Positions 48,553-60,538 of a DNA stretch of 64,000 bases are shown here, piece after piece. The stretch comes from Lucifuga dentata (taxonomy: Eukaryota > Chordata > Actinopteri > Ophidiiformes > Bythitidae), in NCBI GenBank assembly GCA_014773175.1, contig VXCM01005905.1, positions 1 to 64,000 of the forward strand. The letters run 5' to 3'. Numbering within the stretch: the stretch's first letter is position 1; every line of letters begins with the position of its first letter. The position numbers and the translations under genes are program-made. The notes beneath the pieces were generated by a model, which worked only from the letters and a program-made list of their open reading frames with translations, had not been told where the DNA came from and ran no database searches.

Positions 48553-50484
48553 NTGTCTCTCTCTCTCTCTCACTCACTCACACACACACACAGACGCACG
48601 CACACATAAAATGTTGACAATTCCCTCACTGACTCTTAACAACAAACTGACCATCATACTATCACAGGAGTACAGTAAAGCTAAATCTGCATTCTCACTG
48701 AAAACACACAAGAAGAGATGCAAACATGGCTTCCAGACCCATAAAATAGGTTTATAAAATAAATGCGGTCCTCTCTCACCATCTGCTCCAATCCGCCCAT
48801 CATTATCATCATCAGCAGCACAGAGGAAGGCCTTGGTCTCTTTGTCGGTCAGAGGTCGAGCCCCAGGATTGAACCTCTGGAGGAAGAACCTGGCATACAC
48901 AAAGTACCAGACAAGGCCCCGAGTTAGTGGTATTTCTTACCAACAACAGGAAAATAGCCAAAATTAGCAAAAATCAAGATTGAAAACAGAGGTCCACTTG
49001 ATTCTCAGCTTAACTTTTTACACAAGTCTATAAATACACAGTAGTAACTTCCAAATCTGTGATGCAAAACAAAAATATTTAGGTTCATGTAGTTGTTTGT
49101 CATGCAGGTCTCTTGTGGTATCTTGTAGTACCAAGGCTACCTGTATGCTTGGTACTACAAGATGTACTACACAACAGCCAGAATATAAATTTCCCACAGT
49201 TAGTTTTAATGACTTAAAATAAAATAATTGTGATACTGAAAATGTCAAAACGTCGTTTCCGATGGTATTGAAATACATTTAGATTTGTATATTGCGTGTG
49301 TTGTGTTATGATGTGCAATTAATAAAATTCTGTGGTTTACACATCGCTATTCACATTTCAGTAAATATAAATAGCAACCATTGAAAGACCATGTTGCTTT
49401 GACTTAGACTTACTTGTTTGGTACTTTTTAGTATGGCATGGTCATTTTAGATGGGTATACCCTTCACTACATCTTGAATAACTAAAACAATGATGAAATC
49501 TATGAAGGGAAATTAGTCTAGCTTCATTAACTTGCTTGTTTTCCAGGCAGTCATCTGAGCCAGACTTCTTCAATAATTGGCATCATAATCATCATTCTTT
49601 GACAAAAGCACCCACTGGTCCATTAGGTGCAGAACTCAACAACAAGCCTCCAGTTTCTGAACTGACTGCCCACTCACCTGAGTTCTTCTTCCTCAATGAA
49701 ACCGCTGGCATCATTGTCCAGGACTGAGAAAACTTTCTTCACATCCTGGGGGCTCTTCTTGGTGAGACCACACAGCTGGAAAAACTTCTTGGGGCAGAAG
49801 GAGTCTGGTGCTGGAGGAGAAATAGAGTTAGAAACTGTAAATGTGGTCTTGAAATATGTCATGAAAGGTTTTCTTTAACTAAGTGCCTCCTAATGAATAA
49901 TGATGGAGATCTGCCCTCCATTCACCATATTGATTTATAAATTTAAATTACAGTAAGCCATCTCAGTCTAGTTTAGACTAAATTAGGATTTATGGCTTCA
50001 TATAATCTACCAGCAAATCTCCAAACCTGTTATATTGGTTAAAATTCTGAACACAATTGCTAACTTGTGACTGACAAGGTATTATTTGTGTGATTTAGGT
50101 CACCTAACCATCTCTTGCCCATGATACATGCATGCAGCTTGGAGAGACAGTCTTGTTTAAAATTTTACATTGCACAGTTTGTAGCTTCATATCAACTTCG
50201 TACAATCGTACACAAATTTTACAGCATTTTAAGTGTGTTTAGATTTCTTAAAATTTTTCTTTAGCTTTGCCTTCCAGTGATAAATCCAGTTTTTTATTTT
50301 GACATCTACTGTACAGTATTAAGGTAATCTATGGAGACAAAGTGGTTCCATTTACCTCCAACTTATAGAATTTTACGAATATCTAACGAAGAAAGCAATA
50401 ATGATTATAGTGGAAGACGATACCTTGGCAGTCCTTGACAGCACTGTCGATGGCATCAGCGGAAAGGATAGATGAGAGGGACAT
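48463..50484 (-). CDS. Parvalbumin, oncomodulin/CPV3-like (gene A)
   Basis: Parvalbumins are small cytosolic EF-hand proteins that buffer Ca2+/Mg2+, chiefly in fast muscle and some sensory cells. Coding exons (minus): 50424-50484, 49678-49810, 48780-48889, 48463-48488 (61/133/110/26 nt, GT/AG), giving 109 aa. It starts [20 protein letters not shown] and ends EFQALVLS. The CD loop is D52[11 protein letters not shown]63 and the EF loop D91[11 protein letters not shown]102, both with full ligand sets. Distinctive features are Cys19/26/34/88, [13 protein letters not shown] and the DDDNDGRIG loop, which set it apart from genes B and C and recall the thymic/oncomodulin-like group (pvalb8/9 type in zebrafish; assignment uncertain). 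A non-coding exon 1 lies at 50968 to about 51022. AATAAA is at 48353-48358. Confidence 0.93.
48524..48602. repeat. (CT)n with an N, then CA-rich run
   Basis: CT run broken by an N at 48553, followed by CACA sequence, in intron 4 of parvalbumin gene A. Confidence 0.85.
49120..49163. repeat. Perfect 16-bp inverted repeat in a parvalbumin intron
   Basis: ATCTTGTAGTACCAAG (49120-49135) and its exact reverse complement (49148-49163) with a 12-base loop. Weaker pairing continues outward (GTGGT with ACTAC). It lies in intron 3 of gene A. Size and shape resemble a short miRNA-like stem or a MITE; nothing shows expression. Confidence 0.6.
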
Positions 50485-51046
50485 TTTCTTCCTGTCAGAG
50501 GAATAACCACAGTGAATTATTAACATATTTTGACAGGTACGGTAGCAAACCTTCTACTTCTGAAAAGCAAAAAGTGTGCAGGTGACAATAAGTCTGAGAG
50601 TTCAGTGCGCAATAAAGGTGCCAGAAGAGAGCAGGGCAAAGTTAACTTTTACGCACGGGTCCGCCACAAAGATATAAAATAATGCCCAGTTTTGTCCATA
50701 CAAAGTCGGATATAACAGATAAAACATGCTTTAAGAATTATTTTTTGCTTTCAGTGGTGCCACCTATCCCACACAATTCTCTCCTTTTACGCACGCAATT
50801 ACTCCACCTACTGTAGCCTAAGCGTTAAAGTGAGTTAAAAGGACGGCAGAAATGACTTTCAGGAGTTACAGAATCCAACTTGTCTCTACAAAATCTTTTC
50901 AAGCCAACAAAAATGCAGCCTCTTTGCATCAAAGCGACCTTCCTGACTCCACTCCACAGCAGCTTACCGCGTTAAGGTGTTCTCGCCCGGTTGGTGATCC
51001 AGCAAAGAGGTAAGGCTATGTGGTGACTGCTGTTCGTCAAGGAGGA

Positions 51047-51168
51047 TTTATATAGGTCTGATTCCAGTGACAATGGGGATTGCTTGAGTTACCTGTCTAT
51101 GGATCAAATTCTAACTGCCCGCCCCGATCCAATTTCCCAGCTAACTAATTAACCTTTACTATTTATAA
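51047..51168 (-). promoter_or_regulatory. Parvalbumin gene A promoter: TATA box plus MEF2 site
   Basis: On the minus strand a TATATAAA box (51047-51054) lies upstream of a non-coding first exon ending at donor 50968|GTAAGC. CTATTTATAA (51159-51168) on the plus strand matches the MEF2 consensus YTAWWWWTAR, 104 bp further upstream. MEF2 sites are known drivers of muscle genes. Confidence 0.6.
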
Positions 51169-52296
51169 CGCCCTGCAGGGGCAGAGAGACCGGACCGCTG
51201 ACATCTGTAACGCCCTTGTAAATAGCAAATTAAGTCAAAAAAAAAAAAAAAAAAAAACCCCACCCCATGCCATCCCTTTTATGCAGATATCCCTTTACAG
51301 GCACCGGTCCCAAAACCAGCACATCTCTGCAAATATGCTCCTATATCATTACATTTAAGGTACTGTGCGTTATAGGAAATAAAAAGTCATCTGACACTGA
51401 TAATTTTATATCCTTGCCAGTCTGATGTAGTCTTAGAGAAGGACCATGTGCATTGCTGAGTCAGCAAAAAGGTCAGCTCATACATGATTGGGTCAGAAGT
51501 CCATTCTGTGGTGCTTAACCTGTCCACCCACATCGATTAAACTGTGTTCCCATGTCCCACTTGCCCTGACACACACTCACATACAGGTGATCTCCAACCA
51601 AACTGAACACACACACACACATACACACACAATAAACACAATAAATAATATATTATAACCTTCTCACTGTCTCACACTGCATAGTGAGAAGACAAGGGAA
51701 CTGCCTTGTTAAATTGCTTTGTCAACTATGCTGATTAAGGGACCTGAGGTCACCCTCTGCTGTTGCTGTCTCGTCCCATGATGATGATGATGCATCATGT
51801 TCGTTGTATTCAAATGCACATTAAGTAGAGGTTGTTGGAGGAAGTGCAGTTGCAGATGTCAAATGCACTTCCCCTGGGTCAGGGTGTAGGCCCTGAAAGG
51901 TCATATTTGAGCAGTAACTTCATGTTAAATGGAGTCTGGTTGTTTGATCAGTTTTGTTAATAATTCATTTCAGTTTTCTTGATGTGCTGTTTGTCTGTCA
52001 GTTTGGTCAAACACAGAGCGAGCAACTGAGATCATGGTAGCCCAGTGGGTCTAACACACAAACAAATATAAATGCGATACATTCCTGGAAGATTATTGAA
52101 TACAGTTTAAAAAAAAAAAGTTATTCCCCTCCAATAGCATATGAAGTAAGTTTAGGTGACGGTGCGGCTGTTGCTGTGTGGGTAGAAATAGAAACGCAAA
52201 CAGGACGCCAGATGCCTTTCTGTATAAGACTTGGAGTGAACAGTCATATCGTGTAACCTGAAAACTGATCATATTGTTTGTGATTTGTTAAAGAAC

Positions 52297-52368
52297 AGGT
52301 CCTACTGAGATTTGAACTCGGATCGCTGGATTCAGAGTCCAGAGTGCTAACCATCACACCATGGAACC
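52297..52368 (-). tRNA. tRNA-Gln (CTG anticodon), possibly degenerate
   Basis: The 72-base minus-strand sequence folds as a tRNA: acceptor GGTTCCA/TAGGACC, D arm with GGTTAGCAC, anticodon stem CTGGA/TCCAG with loop CTCTGAA (anticodon CTG at 52333-52335) and T arm with B box GAGTTCAAATC. It matches vertebrate tRNA-Gln closely. However, the acceptor stem has a C-A mismatch and a G-T wobble, and the T stem has a C-A mismatch. No TTTT terminator lies directly after it; the first is about 33 nt downstream. It may be functional or a recent pseudogene/SINE-type copy. Confidence 0.75.
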
Positions 52369-54071
52369 GTTTCAGCATCTTGAATAGATTTAACATGTGC
52401 ATTCCTAAACCGCAACCGCTGATATACAGTCTCATAACTGAGAGATCTTTCAAGGGTTATCCTTGTGAAAATGGCGATATAACCAAAGACAGGCACAGCA
52501 AGCCCGGGCCAGTTTTTTTTTTTTGTTTTGTTTTTTTTCACAATACCTACAGTGCACCACGTGTTGGACCACACCTCACGCGTGCACCACAACTCACAAG
52601 CATCTTTGTTTGGCTCTGGTACACGTCGGCAGCCAGAGGCCGTGAACGCGTCCAACAGGTAATGTGCCTTAATACGGGTTAAGATCTACTTAAACATGAT
52701 TTAAACGCATGAGGTCGCCGACTTAAACTATCATTAAAAAAAAAAAGATGTCTGTGGTCCAGCATAAAGATCCATTTTATTTTATTTTATTTTATTTTGA
52801 ATCGCTCCGCATGTGTGTTTAAATTATTGCTATAAAGAGATTGTGTCACAAACAGAACAGGCGTTTATCCATACATTTTACGCACAGGGCGCACAGTGCA
52901 TGGTTTGTTTAGTTCATTGGCAGCATCCTGGTGTATTTCATTATTGAGTAAAAGCTCGTATCTCCGGTTGTTTGTAATTGTCAATCTCTCCTAACCCTAT
53001 TCTTTGTGCCAGCTTGTTAATTGGCCCCTCAACAGGCGATCTTCTAGTTGCTGTCAGGTTCCTCGGGTTCAGTTGGGCTCCGGAGCAGATAAAGAGAAAC
53101 TCAATCATTTTGTGTGTGTGTGAAAAAGAGACCGAGGACACCGGATCGAGAGAAGTGATGCGACTTAACTCACATTCGGTGCATGATGTCATGCGCCATG
53201 CTGATACCTCGCAGCCTATACAGTTACTGGGCGATCATTTATTCATTTACATTTGCTAATGTTCTTTCGAGCCTCACTGCGACATATAGACTGGCTGAAG
53301 GAATGATCTTCACTCTCTTTGCTCCAAGAACTTTTTTTTTTTTTTTTTTTTTNGGGGGGAGGGTGCGCTTCCCTCAGATGAGCAAACTCTCTTGAAAATG
53401 CAAAGTTTAGTTTTTTGGGGGTGAAAACAAACCCAAAAACTTTTCATTCCCCTCTCTGGACTGCAACTGTTTTGCGTGTCACTCTCATCATCAATTATCA
53501 AGCTTAAAAATGTTCTTGATTAAGAAAAAAAATCAACTGTTTCCTATATGCAGTAGTTAAAATAAATGTTTTTAAGCTTGGAGGATAATTACACACAAAC
53601 AGATGGTCTACATTGAAAATAACCGAATGTAAATACACAATTTAAAATGTTTTAGCGGAAAAGGAAGCTTCAGTGATGACTTGACTGACAAATATGCATT
53701 GTAACATTTTGACAAGTAATTTTTTCTCTTTTTGTAGTCTAACTCCATGGGCAACAGGCGCATTTGACCCAGCTATAGTAGCAAAATTAATCTGTGTGAA
53801 ATTCTTCAATGGAGTAGATGTCCCAAAACTACTGATTTTACTTCCAATCTATTCAAACTTGACGCTACCAGATGTGTCTGTCCACTACTATTAATGAATG
53901 TACCCCCATCTAGTGGCTACAAAAGGAAATGCAAGATGATTTCACGAAGTTTATGCATGTGTCGTACATGCAATAAACTTCGAGAATATATAGTAGTAAA
54001 TATGTATATAGTCGTGATGCGTGTCGTGTGTCTATTAATTGTTCCAGCATTCTTACATAAAAAGTGAGTGC

Positions 54072-54072
<1 letters not shown>

Positions 54073-54119
<47 letters not shown>
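54073..54119. repeat. (GATA)n microsatellite
   Basis: Tandem GATA units downstream of parvalbumin gene B. Confidence 0.9.
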
Positions 54120-54120
<1 letters not shown>

Positions 54121-54442
54121 CAAAATTTAATGGTTTTATGAATTGAAAAGACAAACATCAATCGTATGGAATCAAAATTAAGACCGCAGCAAAAGAACAT
54201 TTATTCTTTTTTTTCCCGTTCGTTCCTGGAAAGTGCATCATAGATTTTACAGTAAGCAAAATTCATATTTAAGACATGAACACAACCGAGCTACATTCAC
54301 AATCATCATTTTGGACAGTGTGTTGCATAGGAGGAAACGTCTCGTAAAGCAAATGTATAAAAATTATTTATATTCAGATGAAAAGGGGAGGTCGACGTGG
54401 GCGTTGTTGTTCCATCAGTGCAGGTGTTGGTCAGTTCCCTTT

Positions 54443-55550
54443 TTACTGCTTAACCAGGGCAGCGAACTCTGCAGGAAGAGAGAGGAATGACGTGACGTAT
54501 AACAGTTTGACCAGAAGAAGTCAGAGCAGACATTTGGATGCCTTAGCGGGCATGAAGCAAGTACCGTCAGCGCCAATCTTGCCGTCACCGTCGGAGTCAC
54601 CGGCCTTGAGGAAAACCTGGGTCTCGGCGTCGGTCAGTGCTCTGGCACCTGCGCTGAAGTTCTGCAAGAACAGCCTGCGGTNCCTGGGTCTCGGCGTCGG
54701 TCAGTGCTCTGGCACCTGCGCTGAAGTTCTGCAAGAACAGCCTGCGGTGAGGTAGAGGGCGTGGTTAATTCATGGATCTTAGCTCCCATTGGCTGAAACA
54801 CACCTCATGACAACCTGACCAAGAACAACTAATTGAAACATTTAATTGACTGGCTGGGATGTCACTATTGACTCCGGTGTGGTTGTTCACTGCTCAAAAT
54901 CTACAACTTGTTTCTTGAAAGAATGAAAGCATTTATAATTTAATTGGTTAGCATTTATTAAAGACAAAGGAGGTTTTTGTAAAAGGATAGTTTGGAAATA
55001 ATTGAAAGATAATATCAATCCCTACACCTGAAAGCCTGAAGATAACGTGGCCTTGTGGAGGCCCATGGCTAATTCATTTGCTTTCTTGAATACAAACAAT
55101 AGCACTATTATAAATTATCCAATCAGTAAATTATATATAAAGGCCTGAGTCACTGTTGATTTATTCATTTGACATTAGAACACTGACAGAAGATGTATAA
55201 AGTCTATTTGATGTAATGTGGTAGGAATTATTTGGGGCCCCTTTATGATGTGTAACTAAGGGAATGTGTCTTACTTAAGCTCGTCCTCCTCAATGAAACC
55301 ACTCTTGTCCTGGTCGATGATTTGGAAGGCCTTCTTGACATCGTCAGCGGTCTTGCCAGACAGACCGCAGTCGGCGAAGAACTTCTTGTGGTTGAATGAG
55401 CCAGCGTCTGCAATGAGGGCAGGTCTTAAAACTCATCCACACAACTTTAAAAACACACATTTATAAACTGATACTTCACAAGGAGTCACCTTTGCACCCA
55501 TCCAGGGCTTTAGTAATGTCAGCATCACTCAGTACACTTGCGAAGGCCAT
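54443..55550 (-). CDS. Beta-parvalbumin (gene B)
   Basis: A muscle-type Ca2+-buffering EF-hand protein. Coding exons (minus): 55490-55550, 55275-55407, 54565-54741, 54443-54468. It starts [20 protein letters not shown] and ends EFAALVKQ. The CD loop is D52[11 protein letters not shown]63 and the EF loop D91[11 protein letters not shown]102. Cys19 and Cys34 fit the beta lineage. Exon 4 contains an exact 66-base duplication around an N at 54682. Without those 67 bases it is 110 nt and the protein is 109 aa, matching genes A and C. Read literally, the exon is broken. Non-coding exon 1 lies at 56092 to about 56150 with a TATA box upstream. AATAAA is at 54200-54205. The paralogue number is not assigned. 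Confidence 0.93.
54616..54748. repeat. Exact 66-base duplication around a single N (assembly junction)
   Basis: 54616-54681 equals 54683-54748 with an N between. It spans the exon 4 acceptor of parvalbumin gene B and creates a false second copy of the exon start. Confidence 0.88.
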
Positions 55551-55556
55551 TATGAT

Positions 55557-57038
55557 CTGAAGGGGAAAAGAAGACCATTGTGAAACTGTTAAATACACAA
55601 AATGATTCAATAACAGCAGCTAAGTAGCCAATATAAGCAGTCATATATTATCATATGTTCAGTCATATTGTGGATCATTATCTTCTAAGACAATCATGTT
55701 GATAACACATATTCAATAATAATAGTACAGAACTCAGTCACTTGCATAATGATTAGCTTGCAGGCAACACTTATTGCTTCCAATGGGGAAATAGATTTCA
55801 CAAAGCCAAAATGCTCATAATTTAATCCATTTCTTTTCTGAGTGGCACATTTGATGTTGCATCTCCACATCCCATTCAAGAGGCTGAGATTGCATTTTCC
55901 CTATGAATCTCTGAGCAGTAATCCATTTCTCCATGCAGCTGATGCGATCCCTTCCACAAAAAAAAAAAAAAAAAAAACCCATAAAGCTCATCTGTTTCTT
56001 TGGATGGTCCTTAATAAGAGGTAATTTAAAAATCATTAATATTTTCATAGACAATGGATCCAGGTTTCTTTGCTTCTTCCATCAAACTCACCTCTGTTGT
56101 CTTTGCTTTGTGGGGTACAGATGACACAGACAAGACTCGAGTCCACTGCGGTGATTGTCCCAGTGCTCCTGGTGACCTTTTATAGCTTCAGTCCATCGAA
56201 ATCTGAGGCATAAGATAACTGACACCGAGAAGGGGGTGGCGAGAATTCATCTCGTAGCCAGAGACTGGTCTATTTTAAGTTCCACAAATGAAGACGCTTA
56301 AAAGGTGCGTTTGAAGAAGTCTTTAATATCACTTATTGCTAAGAATAGGCCTTTGCACTGCTGAGGAGGACGAATTGGAAGTATTGCTGGCAATACAGAA
56401 CCATATTCCAGAGAGGGGATACTGAGCATGCATGCATTAGATTTGTACTGTAAGTGGAACTAACTGTTATTATTTTTACTGTTATTTTTCCTTCTTTTGT
56501 GCAGTATTGCTGAATTTGCAGATATGGACTGTTCGGTTCATACTTGAACATATTTGCGTAAATTATCTGCTGCATTATCTCCTACTTTTCTTAAAAATAG
56601 GTATTTAGTGTTGTGGAAACCTATAAAGTAAAATGTAGCTCAATCACATAGCTCACAGTAGATCTGTTGAAATGTTCTGGAATAATACAAGACATACATT
56701 TGCCTTACTTGCATCTGTAATCAAATGAGTGTGATATTGCATTTTATAAGGGATATGTTTAGTCTATTTTTATCCAGTTTTCTGCAGTATGTTGGGTTCG
56801 ATATATATAATATCTCCTGAAAGTTAATCTTATTCCAGATTTTCTTTTTTTTTCCAAAAAAAAAAAAAAAAAAAATTGCTTAAAGAACACTGAGTAAGTT
56901 TTTGAATAAAGCCTTTTGAATTAACTATCGTAGCATTTCTTTGTATTGTGTAGTTATTTATTTTAGAGCCTTGTGTGTTTAAAAGCGCGATAAATATTTG
57001 TTTTGGTGTGTGTATATATATATGTGTGTGTGTGTATT

Positions 57039-57070
<32 letters not shown>

Positions 57071-58229
57071 CGACCATAACATTAAAATATGAAAATTCTG
57101 GATTGTTTTCATCCTGTTATAACATGCTTATTTTTAAAGCTGAGAGGTTAAAGTCGACCTGTAGGTGGCAGCACTGTCCTGTGGGCTGAGGGGTGGGGTA
57201 ATCATTACACTGCTGTCACAACACCTTTTTCTGTTTTGACTACTACTTGATGGAAGCAGGATTATGGTGCCCTTTGATAGCACTGAAGGGTCACATATTG
57301 CCCATTGAGGTTCTTGTTATTTTGTACACACTGAGTATTCATAATGTCCCTTTGAATTTGGAATTTTATTCTTGGATCATATAATAGTCTCTTATATGAC
57401 TAATCAGATGTTCAAAATTTTAGTCAGTATGTATTTCAGAGGAAATATGGCACATGTAATACACCATAGAAGACAATAAATGAAACAGTTTGTAAAGAAA
57501 CTGCATCATCCTAACCAGCTAAAAGGCTTGCTAATGCATTGCTGGCTATTCATATCTCTACTGTCCTGTCCTGTCTGCTTGCCACAGCACTTCATCCAAC
57601 TGACTAGCACAGCAGTTGGTGGAGAGAAAACAGCCACTCTAATTGCACTATGTGTGAAAGCTATCCATTGCAAACCTCCCCCCTGGATCCAGGAAGTATT
57701 CAACCAAAGCCCCTAGACCATCCCCTCTGTGTTTGCCAGTTCCTGGTCTGAGTCCAGCTAAATCCCACTTCCCATCCAGCTACTATCAAAACAAGTGCTG
57801 GGCAGTTCAATTCAATCCTCATCCCTCAACACCTCACCAACACCATCTGAGCATTTGTAAATGTTGGCAGGTGGATGCTCATTTTGCTGGCGCTATTACC
57901 TCATCCTCAGCCCATTGTATTCACATAATCACACCAAAGCACAGATGACTGTTCTGAAGGAGATGATTTTACACCAAAAGAGTATTTATTCCTGGTTTTT
58001 CACTCTTCCTCAAAAGTGCAGATTGGGTTGTACAATTTGCACAAGTCATTTTTCAAAACATATAACACATTAAAATAACTTAACATTAAACTATGTGTTC
58101 AGTGTTGAGAAATAGTCCGCAGGCAACTCATAAATAAGGTATAAAAAATATTCTTTCAGCTGATGATTACTGAATCTTTCAAGGCGTTCTCAATTCCATG
58201 AAAAGAAGGGGATCTTGGTCAGTGGAAAT
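55557..58229. other. Exon 1, promoter and spacer between parvalbumin genes B and C
   Basis: Contains exon 1 and promoter of gene B, poly-A runs (55958-55977, 56856-56875), a (TATG)n run (57043-57067) and the AATAAA of gene C (57985-57990, minus strand). No other gene recognised. Confidence 0.5.
56177..56279 (-). promoter_or_regulatory. Parvalbumin gene B promoter: TATA box plus MEF2-like site
   Basis: TATAAAAG on the minus strand (56177-56184) precedes exon 1, whose donor is 56092|GTGAGT. CTATTTTAAG (56270-56279, plus strand) is one base off the MEF2 consensus and sits 85 bp upstream, close to the spacing in genes A and C. Confidence 0.55.
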
Positions 58230-59397
58230 TTATGCCTTTACAAGGACAGCGAACTCTGAAAAGTAGATAGAATAAAACCGCCATTAGTACTGAGAAAAAC
58301 TGATTCAGATTCTGTGTCATCACGATGGTATACTAAATTGATCTCAATTAATGCTAACAGTAACTGGATTCAATTGTCTGATCAAGTGTTTAGGAACTGT
58401 CACATAAATCGATCTATACCAGGCATCGGTATTGATGTGATATATCTGAATATTGAATATTCAAACCTATTGCGGAAAGTGCAACCTGCTCCACAGAGAA
58501 CTCTTACCATCGATTCCGATCTTGCCATCACCATCACTGTCACCAGCGGCGAGGAAATCCTTGGTCTCTTTGTCAGTGAGTGCTCTGGCAGAGGCAGAGA
58601 AGTTCTGAAGGAACAGCCTGGCAGGTGGTGGAAAGAAGAGGAGTTATAGAATCATATGCATCTGAGGTTGTATTGATTGGACCGTAGTAATGAAACACTA
58701 TAAAAGCTTGATTTTGAGCTGAAATGTAAAGATTTAATAAGCCTGACTTTGAGGTTTGAAAATGTACCATGTCATGTCAAACCTTTGAGGTCATTAAAGA
58801 AGGTCTACTTCACAAACAATCAATATGTTATGGGATGTGATTTATTGTTTTGGTCATAGTGGCCTAAACATTGATCCTGGTATGGAAGTGTGCAGTGTGA
58901 AGTGTGTCTTACTTCAGCTCATCCTCCTCAATGAAGCCGCTGTTGTCCTGATCGATGATCTTGAAGGCATTCTTGACATCATCTGCGGACTTGCTGGCCA
59001 GACCGCATGCCTTGAAGAACTTCTTGTAATCGAAGGAATCAGCAGCTGTAACATACATTTTAACACCATTAGCAAACTATAGACTGTCCAAGCACAACAG
59101 AAGACATTAATAAGATATGAGATAAGCGTGTAGAAATCCAACTGTGGCTGCCTGGGTGTTTTGTGATGATTGTGTCAGTTTATATAGCAAATTTGTGCAC
59201 AAATGAATGAATGAATGAATGAGCATGCTGTACAGTAAGAGGTGTCATCTCATCCTGGTTGGTGTTTCATTGAAAATACAGTAATTCTGTATCTTATGTG
59301 TTATATATAATATTATAAGAAATTAAAATGACTTACCAGCGCAGCCATCCAGAGCTGCTTTCACATCGGCATCATTGAGAACACCAGCGAAGGCCAT
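58230..59397 (-). CDS. Beta-parvalbumin (gene C)
   Basis: Coding exons (minus): 59337-59397, 58913-59045, 58508-58617, 58230-58255 (61/133/110/26 nt, GT/AG), giving 109 aa. It starts [20 protein letters not shown] and ends EFAVLVKA, a textbook major fish muscle parvalbumin. The CD loop is D52[11 protein letters not shown]63 and the EF loop D91[11 protein letters not shown]102. It is the closest relative of gene B in the array, sharing the MAFA start and the NFSA segment. Non-coding exon 1 ends at donor 60355, and exon 2 begins at 59406. AATAAA is at 57985-57990. Proteins of this group are the main fish food allergens. The paralogue number is not assigned. Confidence 0.95.
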
Positions 59398-60429
59398 TTT
59401 TTAATCCTTTAAATGGAAGAAGAGAAGGTTAGTATCAGCATCATAAATCTGTTCCGTCATCATATTTCAAATTTCCCCCTTGAGTGTCTCTAAATTAAAA
59501 TCTCCCATTGGAGAAAATTCATCATGGTAAACTGAGTGTAGAAAGGAATTTAGAGGTTTGAATGTCTTCATCTTAAAACAGGTGTTTGACTAAGTTCTTT
59601 AAACCTTCTGGCACACAACTGTTTCAGTTAACCAACAGCTTGTTAAATAGAGCCTCACATAACTCTCAAGGCTCAAATGACACGCATCAATAGCCATTAG
59701 AACCAAAGCATTTAAGCACTCTTGATTGCTTTTAAATACAATAAATTGAATAGATAACATAACTGAGACTGTATTGAAAGACAAAAATAAACAAGTTTTC
59801 AGAGGCTTTTCTTTGATTTAATCACGATTAAATTAACTCTATATTAATTGCTTTAAATTTGGAAAGCTTTGCACACAGCATCGCCGCTCCTATTTTTATT
59901 GTCTACAGAGCTGCTCGTCACCTCGGGATATCTGATCACACCGCAGCCTGACTCTGTTTATCCCAAAGCTTTTTGCTGCTATGGTACTAAATAGATGATG
60001 CTCCTGCTGAGAGGTCAAATCACGGCAACACGAATCGCTGCCACAAATAAACGATTCAGCTGGGGAAACGCAATGACAGCAAACGAGCGGCAGCGTTGGC
60101 TGTTTTTTTTTTTTTTTTTTTTTTGTTTCGTCCACTTAAAAAAAAATTATAAACATAATGCGATTATTATCCACAGATGATGCTCTTGGAAAAACAAATG
60201 GCCACATCTGAGCTCCTTTCGCCCTGACTGAATCGTCCTGTGGTCCATGTCGCAGGCTACATTGGTTCCATTTCTCTCTCTAATAGTTATAGTCCACGGG
60301 AGTTTTCCAGGTGCTGGCAGTCAGCGTGGCCTGCAGAAGCGCACTTCCACTCACCTTTGCGCTCTGCGTTGAGGCGAGTGAAAACCAAGGAGAACTTAGA
60401 GCGTGTGCCAGAAGCCCCTTTCCCTCTCT

Positions 60430-60538
60430 CTTATATATCCTTGAGCAACACCATTTACAGAGCTTTGGCTCTCAGTATCAGGTACCAAGATGCATGGGTT
60501 TCTAAAAAATGTGTCTACTAGTCTGGAGCTATTTTTAG
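60430..60538 (-). promoter_or_regulatory. Parvalbumin gene C promoter: TATA box plus MEF2 site
   Basis: TATATAAG on the minus strand (60430-60437) precedes exon 1, whose donor is 60355|GTGAGT. CTATTTTTAG (60529-60538, plus strand) is an exact MEF2 consensus 91 bp upstream. Confidence 0.62.

Larger units (their letters stand above)
50492..54442. other. Exon 1, promoter and spacer between parvalbumin genes A and B
   Basis: Besides exon 1 and promoter of gene A, this holds a poly-A run (51238-51257), a tRNA-Gln-like sequence (52297-52368), TTTTA units (52775-52799), poly-T with an N (53333-53353) and (GATA)n (54073-54119). AATAAA for gene B lies at 54200-54205 on the minus strand. No other gene was recognised. 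Confidence 0.5.

Noticed and set aside
54565..54741. Parvalbumin gene B as a pseudogene
   Set aside because: The only defect is the N-flanked duplication. All splice sites and both Ca2+ loops are intact once it is discounted.
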